Positions 24,356 through 31,692 of a DNA stretch of 64,000 nucleotides are shown piece by piece; the first letter of the stretch is position 1; each line of letters starts with the position of its first letter. The notes under the pieces are model-generated. The model made no database searches. It saw only the letters and a program-made list of their open reading frames with translations, and was not told the DNA's origin. This DNA comes from Allokutzneria oryzae. Lineage in GTDB: Bacteria; Actinomycetota; Actinomycetes; Mycobacteriales; Pseudonocardiaceae. The translations under genes and the position numbers were made by a program. The stretch lies in the NCBI RefSeq assembly GCF_042429765.1, contig NZ_JBHLZU010000009.1, positions 1 to 64,000 of the forward strand. The letters are read 5' to 3'.

Positions 24356-25504
24356 ATGTTGTCGTCCAGGGTGCTGCCGGGAGTACTGGCGGTGATCGGC
24401 GGTGCACTGCTTGCCGTGGTGTTGTTGGCACCGTTCGTTTACCGCAGTTATCGCCGCCGCGGCGAGCTCGGGCTGGGGTCGGCGGTGCTGGCCTTCGGCT
24501 TCCTCATTTATGGGTTCGCGTTGGTGGCTTACACGCTGTTCCCAGTACCGCAGATCGACGACGCCTGGTGCGCGGCGCACAGCGCGTTGGCCCAACCGCA
24601 GCTTGATCCGCTCCGGTTCCTGAGCGACATCGCCAAGGAGCAGCGGACACCGGGGCTGAACGGGTTGCTGGTGAACCCCGCGGTGCAGCAGGTGGTGTTC
24701 AACGTGGCCTTGTTCATGCCGTTGGGCGCGTACCTGCGGCACTACTTCCGCCGCGGTGTGCCGGTGGTGGTGTTGACGGGGGCGGCGGTGTCGCTGTTGA
24801 TCGAGTGCACCCAGCTCACCGGGAACTGGTTCCTGTTCGCCTGCCCCTATCGGTTGTTCGACGTGGACGATCTGCTCGCCAACACCCTGGGCACCGCCAT
24901 CGGACTGGTGTTCGCCCCGATGCTGCGGCTGTTCGACCGGCGAGGTGAGACGGCCGCGGACGCACCGCGACCGGTCACCACCGGGCGGCGGTGGCTGGGG
25001 ATGCTGGTGGACCTGGTGTCGGTGGTGGTGTTCGGCGGGGTTCTGGGGATCGCGGCGAACCTGGTGGGGCGCTACGGCTTTGGCATCTGGCTGGTCGAGC
25101 AGCCGTGGGGCATGACGTTGCAGATCGTGTTGAGCACCTGGCTGCCCGCGGTGTTGTTGCTGGCCGCGCCCTCCCTCAGCGCGTCCGGCGCGACGGTGGG
25201 GCAACGCGCGGTGCGGCTGCGCCGGGTCAGGCCGGACGGTAGTCCGGCGGGAGCGCGGGTCGTCGTGGCGTTGTTGTTCGGTTGTTTCGGCTACTCCACG
25301 TTGACGGGGCTGGACCACTTCCTGCCCGGGATGGAGGAGTTGGCACAGCTGTTGCTGTTCGGGGCGTTGGTGTTCGCCTGGCGGCCACGGTCTCATCCCG
25401 GGCTGTCCGGACTGGTCGCGGGACTCACGGTGGTCGACGACCGTGCCCAGCCCGGTGCTGTTGGCGCCGAAGCCTCTCCTGCTGCCAAGGAGACGTCGTC
25501 ATGA
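24356..25504 (+). CDS. VanZ-like / RDD-domain membrane protein
   Basis: 382 residues from ATG 24356. The N-terminal half is VanZ-like: several helices, PLRFLSDI, FNVALFMPLGAYLRHYF, LIECTQLTGNWFLFACPYRLFDVDDLLANTLG and IGLVFAP. The C-terminal half looks like an RDD domain (RRWLGMLVDLVSVVVFGG, GATVGQRAVRLRRVRPDG), a membrane fold with conserved Arg and Asp residues. VanZ relatives can give low-level teicoplanin resistance; most actinomycete copies have no proven role. It is monocistronic, ending at the strong hairpin at 25620. Confidence 0.88.
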   Translation: MLSSRVLPGVLAVIGGALLAVVLLAPFVYRSYRRRGELGLGSAVLAFGFLIYGFALVAYTLFPVPQIDDAWCAAHSALAQPQLDPLRFLSDIAKEQRTPGLNGLLVNPAVQQVVFNVALFMPLGAYLRHYFRRGVPVVVLTGAAVSLLIECTQLTGNWFLFACPYRLFDVDDLLANTLGTAIGLVFAPMLRLFDRRGETAADAPRPVTTGRRWLGMLVDLVSVVVFGGVLGIAANLVGRYGFGIWLVEQPWGMTLQIVLSTWLPAVLLLAAPSLSASGATVGQRAVRLRRVRPDGSPAGARVVVALLFGCFGYSTLTGLDHFLPGMEELAQLLLFGALVFAWRPRSHPGLSGLVAGLTVVDDRAQPGAVGAEASPAAKETSS

Positions 25505-25619
25505 CCGAGCGCCTTCGGCGAGCGCCTCTTCGCCGCTGACCGAAGTTCCGGAACCGTGATCCACGCACCGCTTGTCGAGCGACCGCGAGGAAACGCGGCC
25601 GGTCGCGGCCCCGAAAGTG

Positions 25620-25649
25620 CCCACGGGAAGCAGGGTTGCTTCCCGTGGG
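25620..25649 (+). terminator. Strong perfect hairpin terminator
   Basis: Arms CCCACGGGAAGCA (25620-25632) and TGCTTCCCGTGGG (25637-25649) with loop GGGT. It is 115 bases after the VanZ-like gene and directly upstream of the secreted DUF5829 gene, insulating the two. Confidence 0.88.
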
Positions 25650-25701
25650 GGCACAGTGAGGGACGCCGAACACGATCCCCTTCGCCATAGGATCCGCCGC
25701 C

Positions 25702-26643
25702 ATGGTGATCCGTCGAATGATCATGGCCGTCGCCGCAGTCCTCACCGTCTCCCTCACCGGGGCGGTCGAGAGTGGCGCGCAGACGGTGCGAACCGGGGAG
25801 AACCAATCACCCTCGGCCGGGCAGCTGCTCTTCTACAACCACGCGTACGCCGTGATCGACAAGCAGACCGCCGACGCCGTCGAGCATTCCGGCTATCTGC
25901 GGGACTTCGCCAACTTCGAGGTCCGCACCACGACCGGGGGCGGACTGACCTGGACCGGCCGCTACCTGAAGGGCCGTGAGACCTACCTCGAACTGTTCCG
26001 GGTCGGCGACCTGCCAGGCCAGGACGCCGAGTTCGGCTCCGCGGGCCTGGCGGTCTCCGTCGAGCGCTCGGGTGAGCTGGCGAAGGTGACCGAGCGGCTG
26101 CGGGCCCAAGGCGTCGCCAACCCGGTGAAGTACCGCCAGACACGGGACTTCGGCGACGGTGTCCCGGTGCCGTGGTTCGACACCATCCGCACCGTCAACC
26201 AGTACAACGCCTTCGACGGCTGGGCGATGGAGTACCTGCCGGAGTACTTCGCCGACCCCCGGAGCAAGACCGAGCCGGCCGCCCACCCCGGTGACGTCAG
26301 CCGTGAGCGCTTCCTGCCCGACGACTACCAGAAGCACTTGATGCGCGACGTGACCAGCATCCGCATCGCGGTCACCGCACACGACCTCGCCAACACGGTG
26401 CCGCTGCTGCGGGCCGGAGGGTGTGCCCTCCAGCCCGCAGCGGGAGCGGGCACCGTCGCGCGGTGCGGGGCGACCACGATCCGGCTCGACTCCGTCCCGC
26501 GCGCCCAAGCGGGTCTGCGCCAGGTCGAGATGTCGCTCAACCGGGCCGTGGCGAACCGGCACGAGGAACGGATCGGCCGGTCGACCCTCGTCGTCGGCCC
26601 GGGCTCCCGCGCCGTCTGGACCTTCGGCGGCGCACCCGCCTGA
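25702..26643 (+). CDS. Secreted DUF5829-family protein
   Basis: 313 residues with a signal peptide (MVIRRMIMAVAAVLTVSLTG, cleavage probably near ESGAQ). The mature part opens with SAGQLLFYNHAYAVIDKQTA and continues with FANFEVRTTTGG, WTGRYLKGRETYLELF and YNAFDGWAMEYLPEYFAD. This is the pattern of the actinomycete DUF5829 family, whose fold recalls glyoxalase-like repeats (the YLELF strand and a C-terminal half-repeat with LANTVPLLRAGG). No function is known. It converges with the helicase gene on the other strand. Confidence 0.87.
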   Translation: MVIRRMIMAVAAVLTVSLTGAVESGAQTVRTGENQSPSAGQLLFYNHAYAVIDKQTADAVEHSGYLRDFANFEVRTTTGGGLTWTGRYLKGRETYLELFRVGDLPGQDAEFGSAGLAVSVERSGELAKVTERLRAQGVANPVKYRQTRDFGDGVPVPWFDTIRTVNQYNAFDGWAMEYLPEYFADPRSKTEPAAHPGDVSRERFLPDDYQKHLMRDVTSIRIAVTAHDLANTVPLLRAGGCALQPAAGAGTVARCGATTIRLDSVPRAQAGLRQVEMSLNRAVANRHEERIGRSTLVVGPGSRAVWTFGGAPA

Positions 26644-26669
26644 GGTCCGGTCGCGCGGGAGTCGCTACG

Positions 26670-28874
26670 TCACCCGTTGCCCGCCCTGGCGGGTGCCCCG
26701 GTTCCGGCGAGTCCGGTCAGGGCGCGCGGCAACGGGCCCCGGTGCAGCACGCCGAGGCGTTGGGTGGCGCGGGTGAGGGCGACGTAGAGCTCGGCCGCGC
26801 CGCGTGGGCCGTCGGCGAGGATCCGCTCCGGTTCCACGACCAACACGGCGTCGAACTCCAGGCCCTTCGTCTCCGACGCCGGCACCGCACCCGGCACACC
26901 TGGTGGCCCGATCACGACGCTGGTGCCGACGCGTTCGGCTTCGTCACGGACGAACTCCTCGATGGCAGCGGGGAGCTCGTCCTCGGTGACCCGCCTGGAC
27001 CACGGCTGGACGCCGCACGCGCGGACCGACTCCGGTGGCTGGACGCCGGGGGCGAACTCGGCGAGCAGCGCGGCGGCGACGGTCATGATCTCCGCCGGGG
27101 TGCGGTAGTTCACCGACAGCGACCGGTAGACCCAGCGGCCGGGCACGTACGGCTCCACCATCTCCGCCCACGACGTCGCTCCGGCCACCGACCGGCGTTG
27201 GGCGAGATCGCCGACCACCGTGAAGGATCTGGCCGGGCAGCGCCGCATCAGCGCTCTCCAGTCCATTTCGGACAGTTCCTGGGCCTCGTCGACCACCACG
27301 TGCCGGTAGGTCCAGTCCCGGTCGGCGGCGGCGCGCTCGGCGAGCTCGCGGGTGTCGTGCTCGACGAAGCGCTCCGCCAGGTCCTCGGCGTAGAGCAGGT
27401 CATGGGCGAACAGGTGGTCCTCGTCGTCCATCATGTCCTCGCGCTTGACGAGGCTGTCCAGCACTCCGGAGGCGTAAGCGGCCTCGGCCTTCCGTTCCCG
27501 CGATGCGGCCCGCTCCGCTGCCTTGTCGGCCACCTTGTCCCGACCGAGCATGTCGATCAGCTCGTCGATCAGCGGCACGTCCGACACCGTCCAGGCTTCA
27601 CCGTCCACACGCGACAGTGCGGGGTCGGCGCCCGCCGCGCGCAACCGCTCCGGGGACGAGTACAGCTCCGCCAGCAGCGTGTGCGGCGTCAGGACCGGCC
27701 ACAGCTCGTCCAGCACGGCGGTGAACTTGTCGTCCTCCGCGAGGTCCTTGACCAGGCCCGCCCGCAGGCGCTCCCAGGACTCGCGGTCCTCCCGGGTCAG
27801 CCAGCCCCTGCCGATCCTGGCGATCGCCCGTTCGGTGAGCACGTACGTGATGATCTCGGTGAACACCGCGCGGGCCTCGTTGTGCGGCAAGCCGCTCTCA
27901 CGCGCCTCCTGCCTGGCCCACTCCGCGGTCTCGGCGTCGATCCGCGCCGTGACCTCCCCCAGCTGGATCGGCACGGGCTGCTCCGGCAGCCGCTGCCGAT
28001 CGGCGATCGCCGCCGCGAGCACGTCCAGGATCCTCAGCGAACCCTTGAGCCGCGCGGCTTCCGGGGTGTCCTCGGCGGTGACGCGCAGACCGGGCACGAG
28101 GTCGCCGGCGGTCATGAACACCACGTCGGACTCGCCCAGCGACGGCAGGACGCGGCTGATGTGGTTCAGGAACGCCGGGTTGGGCCCGACAACGAGCACA
28201 CCGTGGCGTTCCATCCGCTCCCGCTGGGTGTAGAGCAGGTACGCGACGCGGTGCAGCGCCACCACGGTCTTCCCGGTGCCCGGGCCGCCCTCGATCACCA
28301 GCACCCCTGGGTGGTCGAGCCGGATGATCTCGTCCTGCTCGGCCTGGATCGTCGAGACGATGTCGCGCATCCCCTCACCGCGCGGCGCGTTGACCGCCGC
28401 GAGCAGGGCCGCGTCCCCTCGCTCACCACCGCCGGGGCGGCCGAGCACCTCGTCGGTGAAGTCGACCACCTGACGCCCTCGGGTGTGGAACTGGCGGCGG
28501 CGGCGCATGTTCTCCGGGGTCGCGGCGGTGGCGGTGTAGAACGCGCGCGACGCGGGCGCCCGCCAGTCGAGCAACACCGGTCGGTACTCGTTCTCCTCGT
28601 CGAATAGGCCGATCCGGCCGATGTAGGTGTGTTCGCCCGCGACGGTGTCCAACCGACCGAAGCACAGCCCGCTGTCCGCCACGTGCAGCCGCTTCAGCTC
28701 CTTGGCCAGCGCGCGCACCTCGTCGTCCCGTTCCATGGGGGTCCTGCCGGTTCCCCCCAACGCCTCCTTGTACGCGCGCTTCACCCGCGCGCGCTCGGCG
28801 TCGAGCCGCTCGTAGAGCCCGGCCACGTAGCTCCGCTCGGACCGCAGTTCCTCTTCGTACTCCTGAGTTGACAC
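26670..28874 (-). CDS. helR: HelR/HelD-type RNA polymerase-associated helicase
   Basis: 734 residues of superfamily 1 helicase type. Visible motifs are Walker A GGPGTGKTVVALHRV, motif II VVVDEAQELSEMDWRALMR, motif III region FTVVGDLAQRRS, motif IV NYRTPAEIM, and C-terminal TKGLEFDAVLVVEP and LYVALTRATQRLGVLHRG. A long N-terminal coiled-coil-like arm (EYEEELRSERSYVAGLYERL onward) fits HelD proteins, which insert into RNA polymerase channels and recycle stalled enzyme. The HelR subgroup displaces rifamycin and gives tolerance. That reading is supported by a rifamycin-associated element 275-293 bases upstream. Start GTG 28874 with GAGGAG just before it. Confidence 0.93.
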   Translation of the reverse strand: MSTQEYEEELRSERSYVAGLYERLDAERARVKRAYKEALGGTGRTPMERDDEVRALAKELKRLHVADSGLCFGRLDTVAGEHTYIGRIGLFDEENEYRPVLLDWRAPASRAFYTATAATPENMRRRRQFHTRGRQVVDFTDEVLGRPGGGERGDAALLAAVNAPRGEGMRDIVSTIQAEQDEIIRLDHPGVLVIEGGPGTGKTVVALHRVAYLLYTQRERMERHGVLVVGPNPAFLNHISRVLPSLGESDVVFMTAGDLVPGLRVTAEDTPEAARLKGSLRILDVLAAAIADRQRLPEQPVPIQLGEVTARIDAETAEWARQEARESGLPHNEARAVFTEIITYVLTERAIARIGRGWLTREDRESWERLRAGLVKDLAEDDKFTAVLDELWPVLTPHTLLAELYSSPERLRAAGADPALSRVDGEAWTVSDVPLIDELIDMLGRDKVADKAAERAASRERKAEAAYASGVLDSLVKREDMMDDEDHLFAHDLLYAEDLAERFVEHDTRELAERAAADRDWTYRHVVVDEAQELSEMDWRALMRRCPARSFTVVGDLAQRRSVAGATSWAEMVEPYVPGRWVYRSLSVNYRTPAEIMTVAAALLAEFAPGVQPPESVRACGVQPWSRRVTEDELPAAIEEFVRDEAERVGTSVVIGPPGVPGAVPASETKGLEFDAVLVVEPERILADGPRGAAELYVALTRATQRLGVLHRGPLPRALTGLAGTGAPARAGNG

Positions 28875-28945
28875 GTGCTCCTCACAGCGGCTGATAGTGC
28901 CGATCTTCCTGCTGTCCGCTTCCTGTCCCGGCGCGGCGCCCCGGT

Positions 28946-29089
28946 TCACGCGGGCACTGGTGGCTTCGCGAACTCGTCGTCCGGCGGCGCCCACACCCGC
29001 ACCTCCGCGCCGAGTGCTCGCAACCGCACCGCGAGTCCCACCAGTGGTTCGACGTCCCCGCGCGACCGATACGACAACAACAACCGCAC
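28946..29089 (-). pseudogene. N-terminal stump of a rifampicin-glycosyltransferase-like gene
   Basis: GTG 29089 opens a 47-codon frame: VRLLLSYRSRGDVEPLVG, then LAVRLRALGAEVRVWAPPDD, then stop. This is the diagnostic first beta-alpha unit of GT1 antibiotic glycosyltransferases ('RVLLSTxGSRGDVEPLVGLA'), the family that includes the rifampicin-inactivating Rgt. The rest of the ~400-residue enzyme is absent. It lies between the rifamycin-associated element and the helicase, as if a former rgt-helR operon lost most of its first gene. Confidence 0.72.
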
Positions 29090-29148
29090 TCCGCGACTCC
29101 CATTTCCGCAGGCTCTGGCTTTGGCCGGGAGATTCTGCGGCACGAACC

Positions 29149-29167
29149 GGGTCTTGCCGCAAGCCCC
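29149..29167 (-). promoter_or_regulatory. Rifamycin-associated element (RAE)
   Basis: On the minus strand the site reads GGGGCTTGCGGCAAGACCC, matching the 19-base actinomycete RAE (GGGGCTTGCGGCAAGGCCC, from memory) at 18 of 19 positions and keeping its inverted symmetry. RAEs precede rifamycin-inducible resistance genes (rgt, rph, arr, helR). This copy is 60 bases upstream of the glycosyltransferase stump and reads toward helR. A TATAGC block at about 29175-29180 upstream on the same strand may be the promoter -10 region. Confidence 0.85.
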
Positions 29168-29301
29168 GGGGTCCGCTATAAGTTGAGAGTGGGAAGGAGT
29201 GGGTGATCCCCTTTCCGCTTTCCAGGGTGCGCCTGTCGAGGGTGTGTCAGCGCCCGAGCGCTCGCAGGAGCGCCGACTCGTCGTAGCGGATGCGGTCGTC
29301 A

Positions 29302-29776
29302 ACGCTGGTCGCTGTCCGTGCTCTTCGGCGAGCTGTTCCGGCTGTACGAAGGGGATCCCGCGTTGTCCGGCACGGCCCCCGGCTTCACCGCTCTCCCGTC
29401 GTGGTTGAACCGCCAAGACCACGACGCCGCGGCTCAGACGTGGGCGGAGCTGTTGGACGGCGCCAAGCCCACGCTGTTCGCCGCCCCGATCGCCGAGGAG
29501 CTCGGCCACCCCCACCTGTTCGCCGCGCACGTGGTGTTCCACAACTACCCGCTGGACACCTCGGCCATGACGCGCATGGGAGAGGTCGCGGTGCGGCGCA
29601 TCGACGTCCACGACGGCACGCACTACCCGCTGTCCTTGGTGGCGCGCGTGGACGGCGCGAGGCTGGAGCTGCGGGTGGACTACCGCCCGGACGCCTTCAC
29701 CGAGGCCGAGGCCCACGAGGTCGGCGAGTGCCTGCTGCACAACCTGCGGGCGCTGGCGGCGAACGCGACCTCCTGA
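29302..29776 (+). pseudogene. NRPS condensation-domain remnant, internally deleted
   Basis: The frame RWSLSVLFGELFRLYEG continues LPSWLNRQDHDAAAQTWAEL and LLDGAKPTLFAAP, then jumps to LFAAHVVFHNYPLD and GTHYPLSLVARVDGARLELR. The first part matches the region just after the HHxxxDG motif of a condensation domain; the last part matches its C-terminal end, compare VVFENYPLDQDE and DGTHYPLTLIVMPGDGFRLR in the intact synthetase at 52.2-52.4 kb. About 150 residues between them are missing, as are the catalytic histidines. It is a piece of a lost peptide synthetase, 17 kb from the intact one. A hairpin follows immediately. Confidence 0.78.
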
Positions 29777-29784
29777 GCCGGGCC

Positions 29785-29821
29785 GGTGGTGATCTCCTTT
29801 TCTCCCAAGGAGATCACCACC
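29785..29821. terminator. Perfect 15-bp hairpin terminator
   Basis: Arms GGTGGTGATCTCCTT (29785-29799) and AAGGAGATCACCACC (29807-29821) around a 7-base loop, eight bases after the NRPS remnant stop and 40 bases before the stop of the convergent MerR gene. It can serve both strands. Confidence 0.9.
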
Positions 29822-29861
29822 AGCAGCAGGCTGAGTTCGGCCGAGACCTTCGCTGTCGGAG

Positions 29862-30605
29862 TCAGCCGGGGTCGGGCTCAGGGGGTGACGCGAGCTGCTT
29901 TCCGACGCGGACGAGGACGTCGATCTGGGCGGGGTTGTAGAGGTCCTTGATGGCCGCTGCGACCGTGTGCGCGGCGAAGCGCTCGGCGTCTGGTGTGTCG
30001 GCCTTCAGGTCGTGCATCCCCGGGTTCGCGGCCTGGATCTCGCGGATGTGGGGGGCCAGGCGCCGGGCCAGGTCGTGACGGGTCTGCTCGTCGGCGTCGG
30101 GTGGCAGGTTGTCGAACTCGGTGGCGGCGGGTTCGCGGTTGTAGGTCTCCAGCATCCGCTTGTAGGCGGCCATCGCCGAGGGGCTGAGCAGCCGGCTCAT
30201 CACGACGACGAACCCTCGGTCGGCGTCTGACAGCTCCGTGTCGGCCGTGACCAGCGCCAGCTCCGGCGGCAGGTCGGTCGGCGCGGCCTGGCGCAGGATC
30301 AGGGCGAGCTCGACCCGCACCCGTCGCAGCCGTTCGATGGTCCCGGCCAACTCGGCGTCCAGCCTCCGAAGCGCTTCCTCGGGATGTTCGTCCGAATCAC
30401 CCATCTCGGCGATCTGCGCCAGGGAGAAGCCGAGATCGGTCAGGCGCTTGATCCGCAGCAGCCGCACCAGGTGCGCCACGCCGTAGCGCTTGTAGCCGTT
30501 GGCCCGCCGTTCGGGCTCGGCCAGCAGGCCGACCTCGTGGTAGTGCCGCACCGTCCGCAGGCTCGTGCCGGCGAGCTCGGCGAGCTGACGGGTGCTCCAG
30601 GCCAC
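29862..30605 (-). CDS. MerR-family transcriptional regulator
   Basis: 247 residues from GTG 30605, preceded by GAGGAGGGG. The N-terminal MerR helix-turn-helix is clear (STRQLAELAGTSLRTVRHYH, EVGLLAEPERRANGYKRYG, VRLLRIKRLTDLGFSLAQIA), followed by a dimerisation helix. The 140-residue C-terminal domain has few cysteines and resembles drug-responsive rather than metal-responsive MerR types (MAAYKRMLETYNREPAATEF, AAAIKDLYNPAQIDVLVRVG). MerR proteins usually activate a nearby gene from a promoter with long spacing; the only candidate on this strand is its own. Upstream, TTGACC (30687-30692) and TGTACT with 19-base spacing could be such a promoter. Confidence 0.9.
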   Translation of the reverse strand: MAWSTRQLAELAGTSLRTVRHYHEVGLLAEPERRANGYKRYGVAHLVRLLRIKRLTDLGFSLAQIAEMGDSDEHPEEALRRLDAELAGTIERLRRVRVELALILRQAAPTDLPPELALVTADTELSDADRGFVVVMSRLLSPSAMAAYKRMLETYNREPAATEFDNLPPDADEQTRHDLARRLAPHIREIQAANPGMHDLKADTPDAERFAAHTVAAAIKDLYNPAQIDVLVRVGKQLASPPEPDPG

Positions 30606-30814
30606 GACTGCCCCTCCTCGGGAACCGGGTCCGCCCGCACGGTCGCGGCGGCATCGCTGACAGTACAAACTGTGCCGCTACGGCATGGTCAACCGCCGTC
30701 CAGCGCCGCAAGGACCGCCGATGGCCCGACAACCGCGACCGCCACGCAGAAAAGCCGGGTGGGGACGAGAGCCTCGCCCCCACCCGCCTCAGACACGTCC
30801 TGCTGGGGGCGGTG

Positions 30815-31399
30815 TCAGCACACTCGCATTGCCTGGCGCGCCAGGTCCAGGTGACGCCGGATGATGGGGGCAGCCTCCCGCGCCAGCTGCTTCACCTCGA
30901 CCATCTGGCCGCTGCGGAGCTGGCGCTGGATGAGTTTCAGCGTCTGCTGGTGGGCGACGACCTGCACCCGGAGCCAGGCGCGGTCGAAGCTGGTCCCCGA
31001 CTTCCTCGCCAGCTCCCGCAGCGACTTCTGCTGCGCACGGGTCAGAGTGCTGGGGATCGCCACCCGCTCCCGTGCTGCGACCAGGCGCAGGCTCCGGTCC
31101 AGCTGCCGGTGACCACGCACCTCCACACCACCGAGGCGGCGCACGGTAGAGCAGCGGCCCTTGTGCACCGCGAGACCGCCGTTGACGATCGCGAAGAGGC
31201 TGTCCTGATGCACCTTCCGCAGGAAGGACTCGTCGATCCGACTGGCCTGCGCCACCAACTGCGCTTCGGCCTGCGACGCGGCCGCGGTCACCGCGAGCCG
31301 GTCGGCTCCGGGTGTGGGCGACGCTTGGGCGGCGGTGATCCCAGTCAGTGCGAACGCGCCAGCCAGCCCGACCGCGGCCACAAGGCGTGATGACTTCAT
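30815..31399 (-). CDS. Secreted DUF4142-family protein
   Basis: 194 residues with signal peptide MKSSRLVAAVGLAGAFALTG and likely cleavage after AAQA. The mature part is helical: DESFLRKVHQDSLFAIVNGG, STVRRLGGVEVRGHRQLDRS, LTRAQQKSLRELARKSG, FDRAWLRVQVVAHQQTLKLI and IIRRHLDLARQAM. This is the DUF4142 pattern, a ferritin-like four-helix bundle found in exported actinobacterial proteins. The function of the family is unknown. Two mature cysteines (GRCST and the terminal VC) could pair. Start at ATG 31399. Confidence 0.88.
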   Translation of the reverse strand: MKSSRLVAAVGLAGAFALTGITAAQASPTPGADRLAVTAAASQAEAQLVAQASRIDESFLRKVHQDSLFAIVNGGLAVHKGRCSTVRRLGGVEVRGHRQLDRSLRLVAARERVAIPSTLTRAQQKSLRELARKSGTSFDRAWLRVQVVAHQQTLKLIQRQLRSGQMVEVKQLAREAAPIIRRHLDLARQAMRVC

Positions 31400-31692
31400 C
31401 GTTGTTCCCCTGTCGTGGTTGGTCTTCTGTCTGCGTGAGACCCTCGCCCGCGCTCGACGACCGCGAGCCCGGTCGCTCGACGTGGAGCAGGTCATCGCTC
31501 ACAGAAACGGCGCGGTGGCGCACACGCCCCCACCCGAACACGCACTCACCCGCCAAGCGGCATCCGTGGAGCTGGTGCCGGTCCTTGGTCTCAGAATGGA
31601 TACGCGGCACTCCGGCACCATCTGTCGGCTCGCCGCCCAAGATCACGCAAATAGATCACTGCCCGGTACGCCCGAATATCCGAACGTGCCCC

